Shown: in pieces, positions 1-7,369 of the stretch
Position numbering within the stretch: the first letter of the stretch is position 1
How the letters are laid out: the number at the start of each line of letters is the position of its first letter
Source: Pedosphaera sp.
GTDB lineage: Bacteria; Verrucomicrobiota; Verrucomicrobiia; Limisphaerales; SXTU01
Direction of reading: 5' to 3'
Assembly: GCA_009695395.1 (NCBI GenBank)
Contig: SIBB01000017.1
Location: forward strand, 1 to 19,821
Length of the DNA: 19,821 nucleotides
Program-made: the position numbers and the translations under genes
The notes under the pieces: model-generated
The model's input: only the letters and a program-made list of their open reading frames with translations
Databases searched by the model: none
Told to the model about the DNA's origin: nothing

Positions 1-761
1 AGGCAGTCGTCGCAGCCGTAGATGCGGCTGCCGATCGCGCTTCGGAACTCCACGGGGATGGCTCCCTTCAGCTCGATGGTCAGGTAGGAGATGCAGCGCC
101 GCGCGTCGAGTTGGAAGGGCGCGGTGATCGCCTGCGTGGGGCAAGCCGTGATGCAGCGCGTGCAGGAGCCGCACCGGTTTTTCTCCGCCGCGTCCGGCTC
201 CAGCTCCAGCGTCGTGATGATTTCTGCGAGGAAGAACCAGTTGCCCAGTCGCCGGCTGATCAGGTTCGTGTGCTTGCCTGCGAAGCCGAGTCCGGCGCGT
301 TGCGCGAGGTCGCGCTCCAGCAACGGCCCCGTGTCCACATACCAGAGCGAACGCGTCTCCGCGCCGCCGAGTTGGTTGACGGCCTCCGTGAGCTGCTTGA
401 GCGGCGCGGCCAGCACATCGTGGTAGTCCGCGAACCGGGCGTAGCGGGCGACAATGCCCGTGTTCAGTGGCCCGTGTTCAGTGGCCAGCGGCGTGGCCGC
501 ATGCCTCTCGCTGACCGCCTCTCGCTGACCGCTGTTTGCTGAGTAACTCACCGCGAGCGAGATGACGCTCCGCGCCCCTGCCAGCACCTGCTCCGGCTCC
601 ACGCGCTTGTGCGCGTTGCGCGCGAGGTAACCCATCTCGCCGTGCTGGCCCGCCTCGATCCATTTTTGGAATTGCGCCGTGTGCTCCGGCGGTGCGGCGG
701 TGGTGAAGCGGCAGTCATCGAAGCCCAGTTCGCGGGCGCGCTGGCGGATAGCCGCCTTCAC
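1..761 (-). CDS. queG: Epoxyqueuosine reductase QueG, C-terminus beyond left edge
   Basis: Reduces epoxyqueuosine to queuosine in tRNA anticodon position 34, the last step of queuosine synthesis, using cobalamin and two 4Fe-4S clusters in the cytoplasm. The 253 visible residues show the family pattern: IVARYA-x-DYH near 100, VDTGPLLERDLA with the conserved Asp near 140, GFAGKHTNLI, and the ferredoxin-like motif CGSCTRCITACPTQAI near 196-211. A second cluster motif (IYGCDDCL) is interrupted by the window edge. The start is taken as GTG at 761, which overlaps the aroK stop as GTGA, a 4-nt overlap typical of translational coupling; the next in-frame residues (VKAAIRQRARELGFD) fit a QueG N-terminus. 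The linker between the SYS and IVARYA motifs is longer than I expect for the family and is built from two 14-bp tandem duplications. It is partial only because the window ends. Confidence 0.93.
   Translation of the reverse strand, partial: MKAAIRQRARELGFDDCRFTTAAPPEHTAQFQKWIEAGQHGEMGYLARNAHKRVEPEQVLAGARSVISLAVSYSANSGQREAVSERHAATPLATEHGPLNTGIVARYARFADYHDVLAAPLKQLTEAVNQLGGAETRSLWYVDTGPLLERDLAQRAGLGFAGKHTNLISRRLGNWFFLAEIITTLELEPDAAEKNRCGSCTRCITACPTQAITAPFQLDARRCISYLTIELKGAIPVEFRSAIGSRIYGCDDC
457..530. repeat. Two perfect 14-bp tandem duplications inside queG
   Basis: CCCGTGTTCAGTGG occurs at 457-470 and again at 471-484. GCCTCTCGCTGACC occurs at 503-516 and again at 517-530. Both pairs are perfect and adjacent. 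On the coding (minus) strand the units split into 7-mers such as CACTGAA/CACGGGC, so the underlying period may be 7. The reading frame stays open and the repeats encode a hydrophilic linker (about residues 78-101) before the IVARYA motif. Confidence 0.9.
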
Positions 762-1315
762 AGCCTCGGCGGGTTGAGCTGCGCCGCGCGGAAGTGGTGC
801 AGCACGTGGGCGGCGATTTCCTTGATGGACCGCTGCTCGGTGCTCACCAGCACATCGGACTGCTTGTAGGCCGCCTCGCGCGTGGCGAGCAGTGCGCGGA
901 TTTTCGCCAGCGGATCGGCGGCTTGCAGCAAGGGGCGGTGCGTCTGGTGTTTCGTGCGCTGGTAGATCGTGTCGGGCGTGGCCCAGAGGCAGACGACGAG
1001 CGCATGAGATTTGAGGCTGGCGAGGTTGCCCGGCTCCAGCACCAAGCCGCCGCCGGTGGAAATCACACTGCCGCTCCGCGAGGCCATCTCCTCCACCAGC
1101 TCGCGCTCGAACTTGCGAAAAGCCGCCTCGCCGTGCATCGCGAAGATTTCACTCACCTTCACGCCTGTCCGGCTTTCGATGACCTCGTCCGTGTCCACGA
1201 ACTCGAACTGCAGCTCGCCGGTCACCAGCCGACCCACGGACGATTTGCCCACGCCCATGAAGCCCACCAGCGCGACGTTCCGAATCTGACGTGGCACGAT
1301 CATTTCCATCACCAT
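758..1315 (-). CDS. aroK: Shikimate kinase
   Basis: Phosphorylates shikimate to shikimate-3-phosphate with ATP in the chorismate pathway. The 185-residue product has the usual length. It shows the Walker A P-loop GFMGVGKSS (residues 18-26), the shikimate-binding DTD (41-43), AAFRKFE with the conserved Arg and Glu, STGGG, and the lid HRPLLQ. The start is ATG at 1315 because GAGG lies 8 nt upstream. An in-frame GTG at 1339 would add eight residues but has no visible Shine-Dalgarno site. The last four bases are shared with the queG start. It lies 56 nt after the Gfo/Idh gene on the same strand, so it may be co-transcribed with it. Confidence 0.95.
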   Translation of the reverse strand: MVMEMIVPRQIRNVALVGFMGVGKSSVGRLVTGELQFEFVDTDEVIESRTGVKVSEIFAMHGEAAFRKFERELVEEMASRSGSVISTGGGLVLEPGNLASLKSHALVVCLWATPDTIYQRTKHQTHRPLLQAADPLAKIRALLATREAAYKQSDVLVSTEQRSIKEIAAHVLHHFRAAQLNPPRL

Positions 1316-1322
1316 GGCGGAA

Positions 1323-1337
1323 GCCTCTGAGTGAGGC
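1323..1337 (-). promoter_or_regulatory. Small hairpin containing the aroK ribosome-binding site
   Basis: GCCTC-TGAGT-GAGGC is a perfect 5-bp inverted repeat with a 5-nt loop. On the aroK transcript its 3' arm contains the GAGG that I take as the Shine-Dalgarno site, so folding would hide it. The stem is short and this may be chance. Confidence 0.3.
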
Positions 1338-1371
1338 ACGAAGTTTCAAACCAGATACTGGAAGCACTGGC

Positions 1372-2664
1372 CTACCCAATCTTCGGCAGTTCAAACCCCT
1401 TCCGGTGCTCACGGCCGACGAGCTTGTTCGCTTCCGCGTCGTCGAAGGTCTCGGTCTTCGGGTCAATGCGCAGCTTCTTGCCGGTGCGCCATGCGATGTT
1501 GCCCGCGTGGCACATCAGGGTGCTGACGTGGCCGGAGTAAATCTCCTGGTTCAGCGTCTCCCGCTTCCGGCTCTTCACGGCGTCGAGGAAGTTGCGAACG
1601 TGCGCGCGGTCGCCGGAGTCGCCGCGGCCTTCCTTCATCACCTTGTCGGCGGGGTCGAACGCTTTCCATGAAGTGTTCGTGAGGAGCATCCAGCCGTTCT
1701 CGCCGTGGATGACCGCGCCCTCGCCGGCGTCGTGGAGGCGGGGCCTGGACCAGAGGCGCATCTCGTATTGGAGCACGGCGCGGGGATATTCGTAGGTGAC
1801 GAACTGCGTGTCGGGCCATTGCTGGTCGTCGTCGTGGAAGAACTTGCCGCCGGCGCAGCTCACGGCATCGGGCAGGGCGTCGAGGCCCATGACGTAGCGG
1901 GCGTAGTCAATGCGGTGGACGCCGTCGTTGCCGAGGTCGCCGGTGCCGTAGTTGAACAGCCACCGCCACGCGCTGGTGACGATGGTCTCATTGTAGCGGC
2001 GCTCGGGGGCGGGGCCTTGCCAGATGTTGTAGTCGAAGCCCGCTGGCTGCTGGCCGTCGGGCACAAGTTTCACCGGCCCGGTCATCTCCGTCTCCCAGGC
2101 GCGACCGGAAATCACCTTGCCCAGCGCGCCGCTCTGGATGAACTCGCGCGCCTCGCGCAGCCACGGGGCGCTGCGGATTTGCGTGCCCATCTGCACCATG
2201 CGGTCGCGCTTGCGGGCGGCGGCCACGGCCACGCGGCCTTCGGCGATGTTGTGGCTGGCGGGCTTCTCGACATACACGTCCTTGCCCGCGAGGCAGCCCT
2301 CGATGGTGAGCAGCGCGTGCCAATGGTCCGGCGTGGCGACCATAAAGGCGTCAATGCTCGGGTCGTCGAGAAGGTTGCGGTAATTCTCCACGAGCTTGGG
2401 CTTGCGGCCCGTGCGCTTCTCGACTTCCGCGCCGCGCTGCTCGCGGACGTTGGCGCGGAGGTCGCAGATGTGCGTGATCTCGCAGTCCGGCTCGGCGAGG
2501 AAGCTGCCCATCACGGAGTTGCCGCGCCCGCGCACACCGATGCACGCGACGCCTATTTTGCTATTGGGATTGGCGGCGGTGAGCAGGGCAGGGAAGCCGA
2601 GGATGCCGGCGGTGGCGGTGGAAGACTTGAGAAAGGTTCGGCGGGAGGGATGTGTGGTGTTCAT
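1372..2664 (-). CDS. Gfo/Idh/MocA family oxidoreductase with Tat signal
   Basis: NAD(P)-dependent sugar or inositol dehydrogenase-type protein of the expanded family found in Planctomycetes and Verrucomicrobia; the substrate cannot be read from sequence. The 430-residue product starts with a twin-arginine signal (SRRTFLK at 7-13, then a hydrophobic stretch ending near LLTAAN), which predicts export. A Rossmann fold follows from about residue 36 (IGVACIGVRGRGN), with DAFMVATPDHWH near 105 and the family EKP motif (EKPASHN) near 131. GTGDLGNDGVHRIDYAR in the C-terminal half carries the conserved GVH-x2-D. The reading frame extends to 2802, but ATG 2664 is chosen because it places the Tat motif at the N-terminus and the upstream residues look non-coding. 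It sits 134 nt after the ceramidase-like gene on the same strand. Confidence 0.9.
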   Translation of the reverse strand: MNTTHPSRRTFLKSSTATAGILGFPALLTAANPNSKIGVACIGVRGRGNSVMGSFLAEPDCEITHICDLRANVREQRGAEVEKRTGRKPKLVENYRNLLDDPSIDAFMVATPDHWHALLTIEGCLAGKDVYVEKPASHNIAEGRVAVAAARKRDRMVQMGTQIRSAPWLREAREFIQSGALGKVISGRAWETEMTGPVKLVPDGQQPAGFDYNIWQGPAPERRYNETIVTSAWRWLFNYGTGDLGNDGVHRIDYARYVMGLDALPDAVSCAGGKFFHDDDQQWPDTQFVTYEYPRAVLQYEMRLWSRPRLHDAGEGAVIHGENGWMLLTNTSWKAFDPADKVMKEGRGDSGDRAHVRNFLDAVKSRKRETLNQEIYSGHVSTLMCHAGNIAWRTGKKLRIDPKTETFDDAEANKLVGREHRKGFELPKIG

Positions 2665-2798
2665 GGGCTGAAGAGTGGCAGGGCAGCGATTTCGACGCCA
2701 GCGGGGAAGGCCGGTGTTCATCGTTTGGGAGCGCAGGACAAACTCAGCCACGATGACTGTCCCATCCCCCCATCGCGGCGAGGGAGAAAAGAGAACGG

Positions 2799-4919
2799 TC
2801 ACTTCCCCGCCAGCTTGGAAACCTCACGCGCCGTAAGCGCGCGGTCGAAGACGGCGATTTCGTCGAGTCGGCCTTCCCAGTTCGAGTCGTTGTCGCTCCG
2901 GCCGCCAAAGAAGCACTGGCCGAAGCCAGCTAGAGTTTTGGTGGAGAGCTTCGTTTCGATTTCAAGCTGACCGTCGAGGTAGGCTCGCACCTGCTGGCCG
3001 TCGCGCACGAGCGTGACGTGATGCCACTGCCAGCGGGGAAGCTCCGTCTTGCCGGCCACCGCGCTGCTGGCGTTTTCGCCATGGAAGAAGACGAGCTTGC
3101 CCGTGTGCCCAGACTTGCCGCCGATGCCGAGGTGTTCGCTCGCCGCGCTTAAGCCGTGGTCGGGACCGCGCGAGAAGAGCCAACCGCTGACGTCGCGCCC
3201 GTCGTTGGGCATCCCGTTCCAAACCCACAGCGAGACCGAGTAGCGGTCGCTGAGCGGTTCGAGTCGCGAACGCAGACGGCCGCCGACGAACTGCGGCGCG
3301 CGGTTGATTTCGTCCTTGGACGCGAACTCCGCCGGGCGCGGGCCATCCAGATAGTAAGTGATGGCCGGCTCGTATGTCGCGTCGTGGCCGCGGCCGGAGG
3401 CGTCGGCGGCGTGCGGGCCGGTGAACTCGTTCAGCCGCCAGTAGGCGAGCGGCTTCGTGTCCAGCACGGCGCGCGCGGCGGGGCCCTCGGGCAGTTTCCA
3501 CGGGCGGCGCGGCTGGCCGCTGACCTTCTCCAGCAGATGAATCGCGGCTTCGGTAATCTTCGGCTCGGCCAGCACTTCGAGGCCCGCCGAGCGCGCAGCC
3601 CAGGTGTTGTAGCCGCCGAACGGATGCTGCTCGGGCGGTGGGATGTAGCCGTCCGCGCCGTTGGCCAACTCGATAACCATCGTGTTCCGCAGCGGGCTGG
3701 CGGCCTTAATCTTCAGCCCCGTCACCGCGTAGGTTTCATTCGGCGTCGTGGCGATGCCGATGTCGCCGATGCGCAGCGCCTGCACCACGACTTCCGTCCG
3801 CTGCATTTCGTGGAGGATGATTTGCTCGCGCGCATAGACCTCGGTGGTCGTCTTGGGCAGGCGGTCGCCCATCTCCTTCACGATGCGCTGCGACCATTCG
3901 AGAAGCTGCTTGTCGGGCACGCGGTAGTTGAGCGGAAGGCGCTTCTCAGCCATTGCAATATCGGCGTCAGCGCGGTGCTGTATGCCGCCGAGCGCCTTCA
4001 TCGCGATGTCCAGCAAGCCGTCGGCGTAAGCCTGAATCGTGGGCGTGGGCCGCTGCTTCTCGGGAATCTTGTAGTCCACGCGGTAGATGTCGCCGCTGCA
4101 ACCGTGGGACATGATGCCGACGAACGGCGGCTTGCCTGCGGGCGTGCTGGCGCCGAGGCGCGCCTTCAACCCTTCGCTGAACAAGCCGTAATAGTCCGCA
4201 CCAATGTCCTTGTCGCCGAAGTAGTGCATCGAGAAGTTGCCAAGCACCGCGAGCGGCCGGCCGTCGCGCGATTGGATGGAGATGAGCGTGAGGTCGGGGT
4301 CTTCCGGGCCGGCCTCGCCCGTCACGTCGTCCCAGACGCGGCCCGCGTGCATGTTCGCGCGCACGGTCTTGTTGCCGAACGGGTCCTCCGCGATGCGGTC
4401 GGGCCGCCGAATCCACTGGCGCAACGCGGTGAACTCGGCGGCGTTGCCCTTCGCCCAGCCGACGCGCGCGGGCTCCAGGTTCTTCTGCGCACCGACAACA
4501 GCCTCGACGAGCTTATCGCGCAGGAACGGGATGTAGCGCGGGTCGGCGTCTGTGCCGAGGCACGCGAACGCGGACGGCGCGCTGTGCGCGTGCGTGGCGG
4601 TGATGAGGATGCGGTTCGCCGCGATGCCGGTGCGCTTCGCTGCGAGCGCCTTCGCCTCGTCGAGCAGGGGCCGGCCCATCATGCAACTGTCCACGACGAC
4701 GATGGCGATTTGCTCGCGGCCATCGCCGAGCACGAGCGCGCGAGCGTTAACGGGCGTGTTCACCTTCTCGACGCTGCGGTTGAGCATGCCGCCGTTGACG
4801 AGCACGGGCAGCACGGCGGGCGTCACATCCACGACGGCGGCCCCGGCGCGGAAGTCGGCGGCGTGCAACGCGGCTGGGAAAGTGAGCAGGAGGGCGAGGA
4901 GAAACAGGTGTGGATACAT
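2799..4919 (-). CDS. Secreted neutral/alkaline ceramidase-like protein with C-terminal LamG domain
   Basis: The first 20 residues are a Sec signal peptide (hydrophobic core LFLLALLLTFPAALHA). Residues about 22-460 resemble the neutral/alkaline non-lysosomal ceramidase N-terminal domain. Candidate zinc ligands are in ATHAHSAP (His110, His112) and NFSMHYFG (His232); the segment HGCSGDIYR (about 272-280) lies where the family nucleophile Ser motif falls. Residues about 485-703 form a concanavalin/LamG-like module (LAYWRLNEF at its start, WQWHHVTLVRDG in the middle, DEIAVFDRALTAREV at the end), often used for carbohydrate binding. True ceramide hydrolysis is unproven, since PVC genomes use this domain widely. 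ATG 4919 is the first in-frame start giving a signal peptide; no Shine-Dalgarno site is visible. It is probably the first gene of the minus-strand unit. The 134 nt after it contain nothing I recognise. Confidence 0.85.
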   Translation of the reverse strand: MYPHLFLLALLLTFPAALHAADFRAGAAVVDVTPAVLPVLVNGGMLNRSVEKVNTPVNARALVLGDGREQIAIVVVDSCMMGRPLLDEAKALAAKRTGIAANRILITATHAHSAPSAFACLGTDADPRYIPFLRDKLVEAVVGAQKNLEPARVGWAKGNAAEFTALRQWIRRPDRIAEDPFGNKTVRANMHAGRVWDDVTGEAGPEDPDLTLISIQSRDGRPLAVLGNFSMHYFGDKDIGADYYGLFSEGLKARLGASTPAGKPPFVGIMSHGCSGDIYRVDYKIPEKQRPTPTIQAYADGLLDIAMKALGGIQHRADADIAMAEKRLPLNYRVPDKQLLEWSQRIVKEMGDRLPKTTTEVYAREQIILHEMQRTEVVVQALRIGDIGIATTPNETYAVTGLKIKAASPLRNTMVIELANGADGYIPPPEQHPFGGYNTWAARSAGLEVLAEPKITEAAIHLLEKVSGQPRRPWKLPEGPAARAVLDTKPLAYWRLNEFTGPHAADASGRGHDATYEPAITYYLDGPRPAEFASKDEINRAPQFVGGRLRSRLEPLSDRYSVSLWVWNGMPNDGRDVSGWLFSRGPDHGLSAASEHLGIGGKSGHTGKLVFFHGENASSAVAGKTELPRWQWHHVTLVRDGQQVRAYLDGQLEIETKLSTKTLAGFGQCFFGGRSDNDSNWEGRLDEIAVFDRALTAREVSKLAGK

Positions 4920-5015
4920 GATGTGTGAAATATGGCCTATGAGAAGTTAGCCGGAGCATCGCGGCAAGAAATTGTTCCGATGGACATGGGGCGAGGCACG
5001 TCCAAAATCCCGCTG
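4920..5015. promoter_or_regulatory. Divergent intergenic region
   Basis: About 96 nt separate the starts of the minus-strand ceramidase-like gene and the plus-strand cytochrome gene, so promoters for both must lie here or overlap the gene starts. I see no convincing -35/-10 pair or operator palindrome. In-frame ATGs at 4932 and 4980 would extend the plus gene into this region but push its signal peptide inward. Confidence 0.4.
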
Positions 5016-7367
5016 ATGACTTTGCCCATCCGATTCTTTGCTACCCTGCTCGGAGCTTTCGCGTTCAGCGTTGCGGTGGGCGCCGCTGAACTCAGGCCCT
5101 ACTCCGCCTCCGGCTGCTCGGTGGTGGACGACTACTTTGTCAACGAAGTCTGGGCCAAGGTCGCCGCCGAATCCTGCCTCAAGTGTCACAAGGCGGGCGG
5201 CGATGCGGAGGATTCCAAGCTCGTGCTGCTCGACCCAGCACGGCTCACGGGTGCCAAGCGCGCCGAGGCGCTGCATGCGAGCCGTGCCGCATTCGCGGCG
5301 ATGGCGCAGGTGAAGGAAGGCAATTCAACGCGACTCCTCCTCAAGGCCACGGGCAAGGTCAAGCACGGCGGCAAGGAAGCGCTCAAGCCGAACTCGGCGG
5401 GTCACAAGGTGCTCGCGGAGTTCGTGCGACTCGTGAACGCGCCATCGCCCGCCGTCGTTGCGAAGGCCAGTGCAGCAGCCGAGAAGAACGCCCCGCCGTT
5501 CTTCAGCGGCGTGGCGATGCTCGATGACCGCAGGCTCCTCCGCCGCGTGACGCTCCAACTCGCGGCGCGCCTGCCGACGGACGCGGAGATGAGCGCGGTG
5601 GCGTCGCAGGGCGTGAAAGCGATGCCGGCGATTCTCGACGCGCTGCTGAAAGAGGACGGCTTCTACGACCGCTTGCGCGAGGGCTTCAACGACATCTTCC
5701 TCACGCTCGGCGTGGACGGCAACCCAGACCAGTCGTTGCTGTCTTACGAGCATTTCGAGAAGTCACGCGGTTGGTATCAGAACACGAACCTGACCAAGGA
5801 ATTCCTCGAACCCATCACGGATGCAAAGGAGCGGCAGCAGGCTGGCTACCAGCTCGCGAACGATTACCGCAAGGCGCTGCTCGCCGAGCCGATGCGGCTC
5901 ATCGAGCACATCGTGCGCAACGAGCGGCCGTTCACGGAGCTGGTCACGGCGGATTACTTTATGGTGTCGCCCTACGGCGCGCGTGGTTACGGCATCTTCG
6001 GCGAGGTGAAGGACAAGTTCAAAAACCCGGCCGACCCGTTCGAGTTCATCCCGGTGAAACTCAAAGCGCTCACGGGCCGGAGCAAGAGCGAGAACCAGGA
6101 TTCCGCGACGGGTCTCTATCCGCACGCGGGCTTGCTCAGTGCGTTCCAGTATCTCACGCGCTACCCGACGACCGAGACGAACCGCAACCGCCAGCGGGCG
6201 CGCGTTTACTTCCTGCACTTCCTCGGCGTGGACGTGCTTGAACTGGCCGCGCGCGTGGGCGATGCCGCCGCCGTCTCGGCGAAGTTCGAAAACCCCACGA
6301 TGCAGGCGAGCGAGTGCGTCGTGTGCCACAAGACCATTGACCCCATCGCCGGGCTCTTTCAGGACTACTGGCGTTTCGCGGACGCGGGCGTTTACGGGAA
6401 GCGCAAGGGCGGCTGGTTCACGGACATGTTTGCCCCCGGTTACGAAGGCGAGGCCATGCCGGGGGCGGAACGCTGGCGCGCGTTGCAGTGGCTCGGCGAG
6501 CGCACTGCGAAGGACCCGCGCTTCGCCGTCGCGATGGTCGAGCACGCTTACTACCTGCTGACTGGGCGCAAGGTGCTGCTGCCGCCGAAGGACTTGGAAG
6601 ACCCGCTCTTCGCCGCGAAACGCCGTGCCTACGCGGAGCAGCGCAAGCAAGTCGAGGCCATCGCCACGCGCTTCGCCGCGACGGGTTTTAACTTCAAGCA
6701 GGTGCTCAAGGACTGGGTGATGACGGACTTCTACCGCGCCGACGGCCTCGCGATGGCTGCGGCGAATCCCGCGCGCCGCGCCGAGTTGGACGACCTCGGC
6801 GTCGTGCGGATGCTCGCGCCGGAGCAGGTGGAGCGGAAGGTCGCGGCCATCTTCGGCAAGGGCTGGGGCCGCTTGAAGCACGGCGACGGCGGACTGGACA
6901 TGCTCTACGGCGGCATTGACTCGAAGGAAGTGACCGAGCGCGCCGCCGACCCGAGCGGTGCGATGGGCGCGATTCAACGCATCCTCGCCAACGACGTCGC
7001 GTGCAAGCAGACCGCGCTGGACTTCAGCCGCGCGCCGAGCGACCGCCTGCTCTTCCCGCACATCGAGCCGGACGTGGTGCCCGGCAGCGCCGAGGCTGAC
7101 GCGCAGATTCGCCGGGCGATTGTGCATCTGCACCAACGCGTGCTGGGCCGCTTCGACAAGCCGGAGTCGCCGGAAGTGGAGCGCACTTACCAGCTCTTCG
7201 CGGGCATCGTGAGCGATGCGGCGGAGAAGAAGAACTTCGACAAGCAGGAGAATTACTCCTGCCGCCAAAGCCTCGTCGCCCCCGTCCCCGACCCGAACTA
7301 CACCGTGCGCGCCTGGCGCGCGGTGGTGACATATCTGTTGCGGAGGCAAGAATTCCTCTACGAATAA
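5016..7367 (+). CDS. DUF1592/DUF1588-type exported cytochrome-like protein
   Basis: Large PVC-type protein of unknown biochemical role, probably periplasmic. The product is 783 residues. Residues 1-24 are a signal peptide (FFATLLGAFAFSVAVGA). Two haem-c type CxxCH motifs are present: CLKCH at 54-58, in a short cytochrome-like domain, and CVVCH at 434-438, within a segment (ECVVCHKTIDPIAGLFQDY) that matches the DUF1588 signature around a CxxCH-x2-IDP. DDRRLLRRVTLQLAARLPT near 175 resembles the DUF1549/DUF1592 entry motif, and NFKQVLKDWVMTDFYRA near 575 resembles DUF1585. ATG 5016 is chosen because it places the signal peptide first. The DUF1501 gene follows after 2 nt, forming the two-gene unit recurrent in these phyla. 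Domain names are from motif memory; the enzymatic activity is not known. Confidence 0.8.
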   Translation: MTLPIRFFATLLGAFAFSVAVGAAELRPYSASGCSVVDDYFVNEVWAKVAAESCLKCHKAGGDAEDSKLVLLDPARLTGAKRAEALHASRAAFAAMAQVKEGNSTRLLLKATGKVKHGGKEALKPNSAGHKVLAEFVRLVNAPSPAVVAKASAAAEKNAPPFFSGVAMLDDRRLLRRVTLQLAARLPTDAEMSAVASQGVKAMPAILDALLKEDGFYDRLREGFNDIFLTLGVDGNPDQSLLSYEHFEKSRGWYQNTNLTKEFLEPITDAKERQQAGYQLANDYRKALLAEPMRLIEHIVRNERPFTELVTADYFMVSPYGARGYGIFGEVKDKFKNPADPFEFIPVKLKALTGRSKSENQDSATGLYPHAGLLSAFQYLTRYPTTETNRNRQRARVYFLHFLGVDVLELAARVGDAAAVSAKFENPTMQASECVVCHKTIDPIAGLFQDYWRFADAGVYGKRKGGWFTDMFAPGYEGEAMPGAERWRALQWLGERTAKDPRFAVAMVEHAYYLLTGRKVLLPPKDLEDPLFAAKRRAYAEQRKQVEAIATRFAATGFNFKQVLKDWVMTDFYRADGLAMAAANPARRAELDDLGVVRMLAPEQVERKVAAIFGKGWGRLKHGDGGLDMLYGGIDSKEVTERAADPSGAMGAIQRILANDVACKQTALDFSRAPSDRLLFPHIEPDVVPGSAEADAQIRRAIVHLHQRVLGRFDKPESPEVERTYQLFAGIVSDAAEKKNFDKQENYSCRQSLVAPVPDPNYTVRAWRAVVTYLLRRQEFLYE

Positions 7368-7369
7368 TT

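Noticed and set aside
1705..2970. Plus-strand open frame across the Gfo/Idh gene and the gap before it
   Set aside because: It is mostly antisense to a well-supported gene and has no motif of its own.
3156..4928. Long plus-strand open frame antisense to the ceramidase-like gene
   Set aside because: It is a high-GC shadow frame: Arg/Ala/Val/Gly-rich with no recognisable motifs, while the minus strand encodes clear domains.
5763..7349. Long minus-strand open frame antisense to the DUF1592-type gene
   Set aside because: Composition is shadow-like (His/Arg/Ala/Val-rich) and the plus strand carries the haem motifs and signal peptide.
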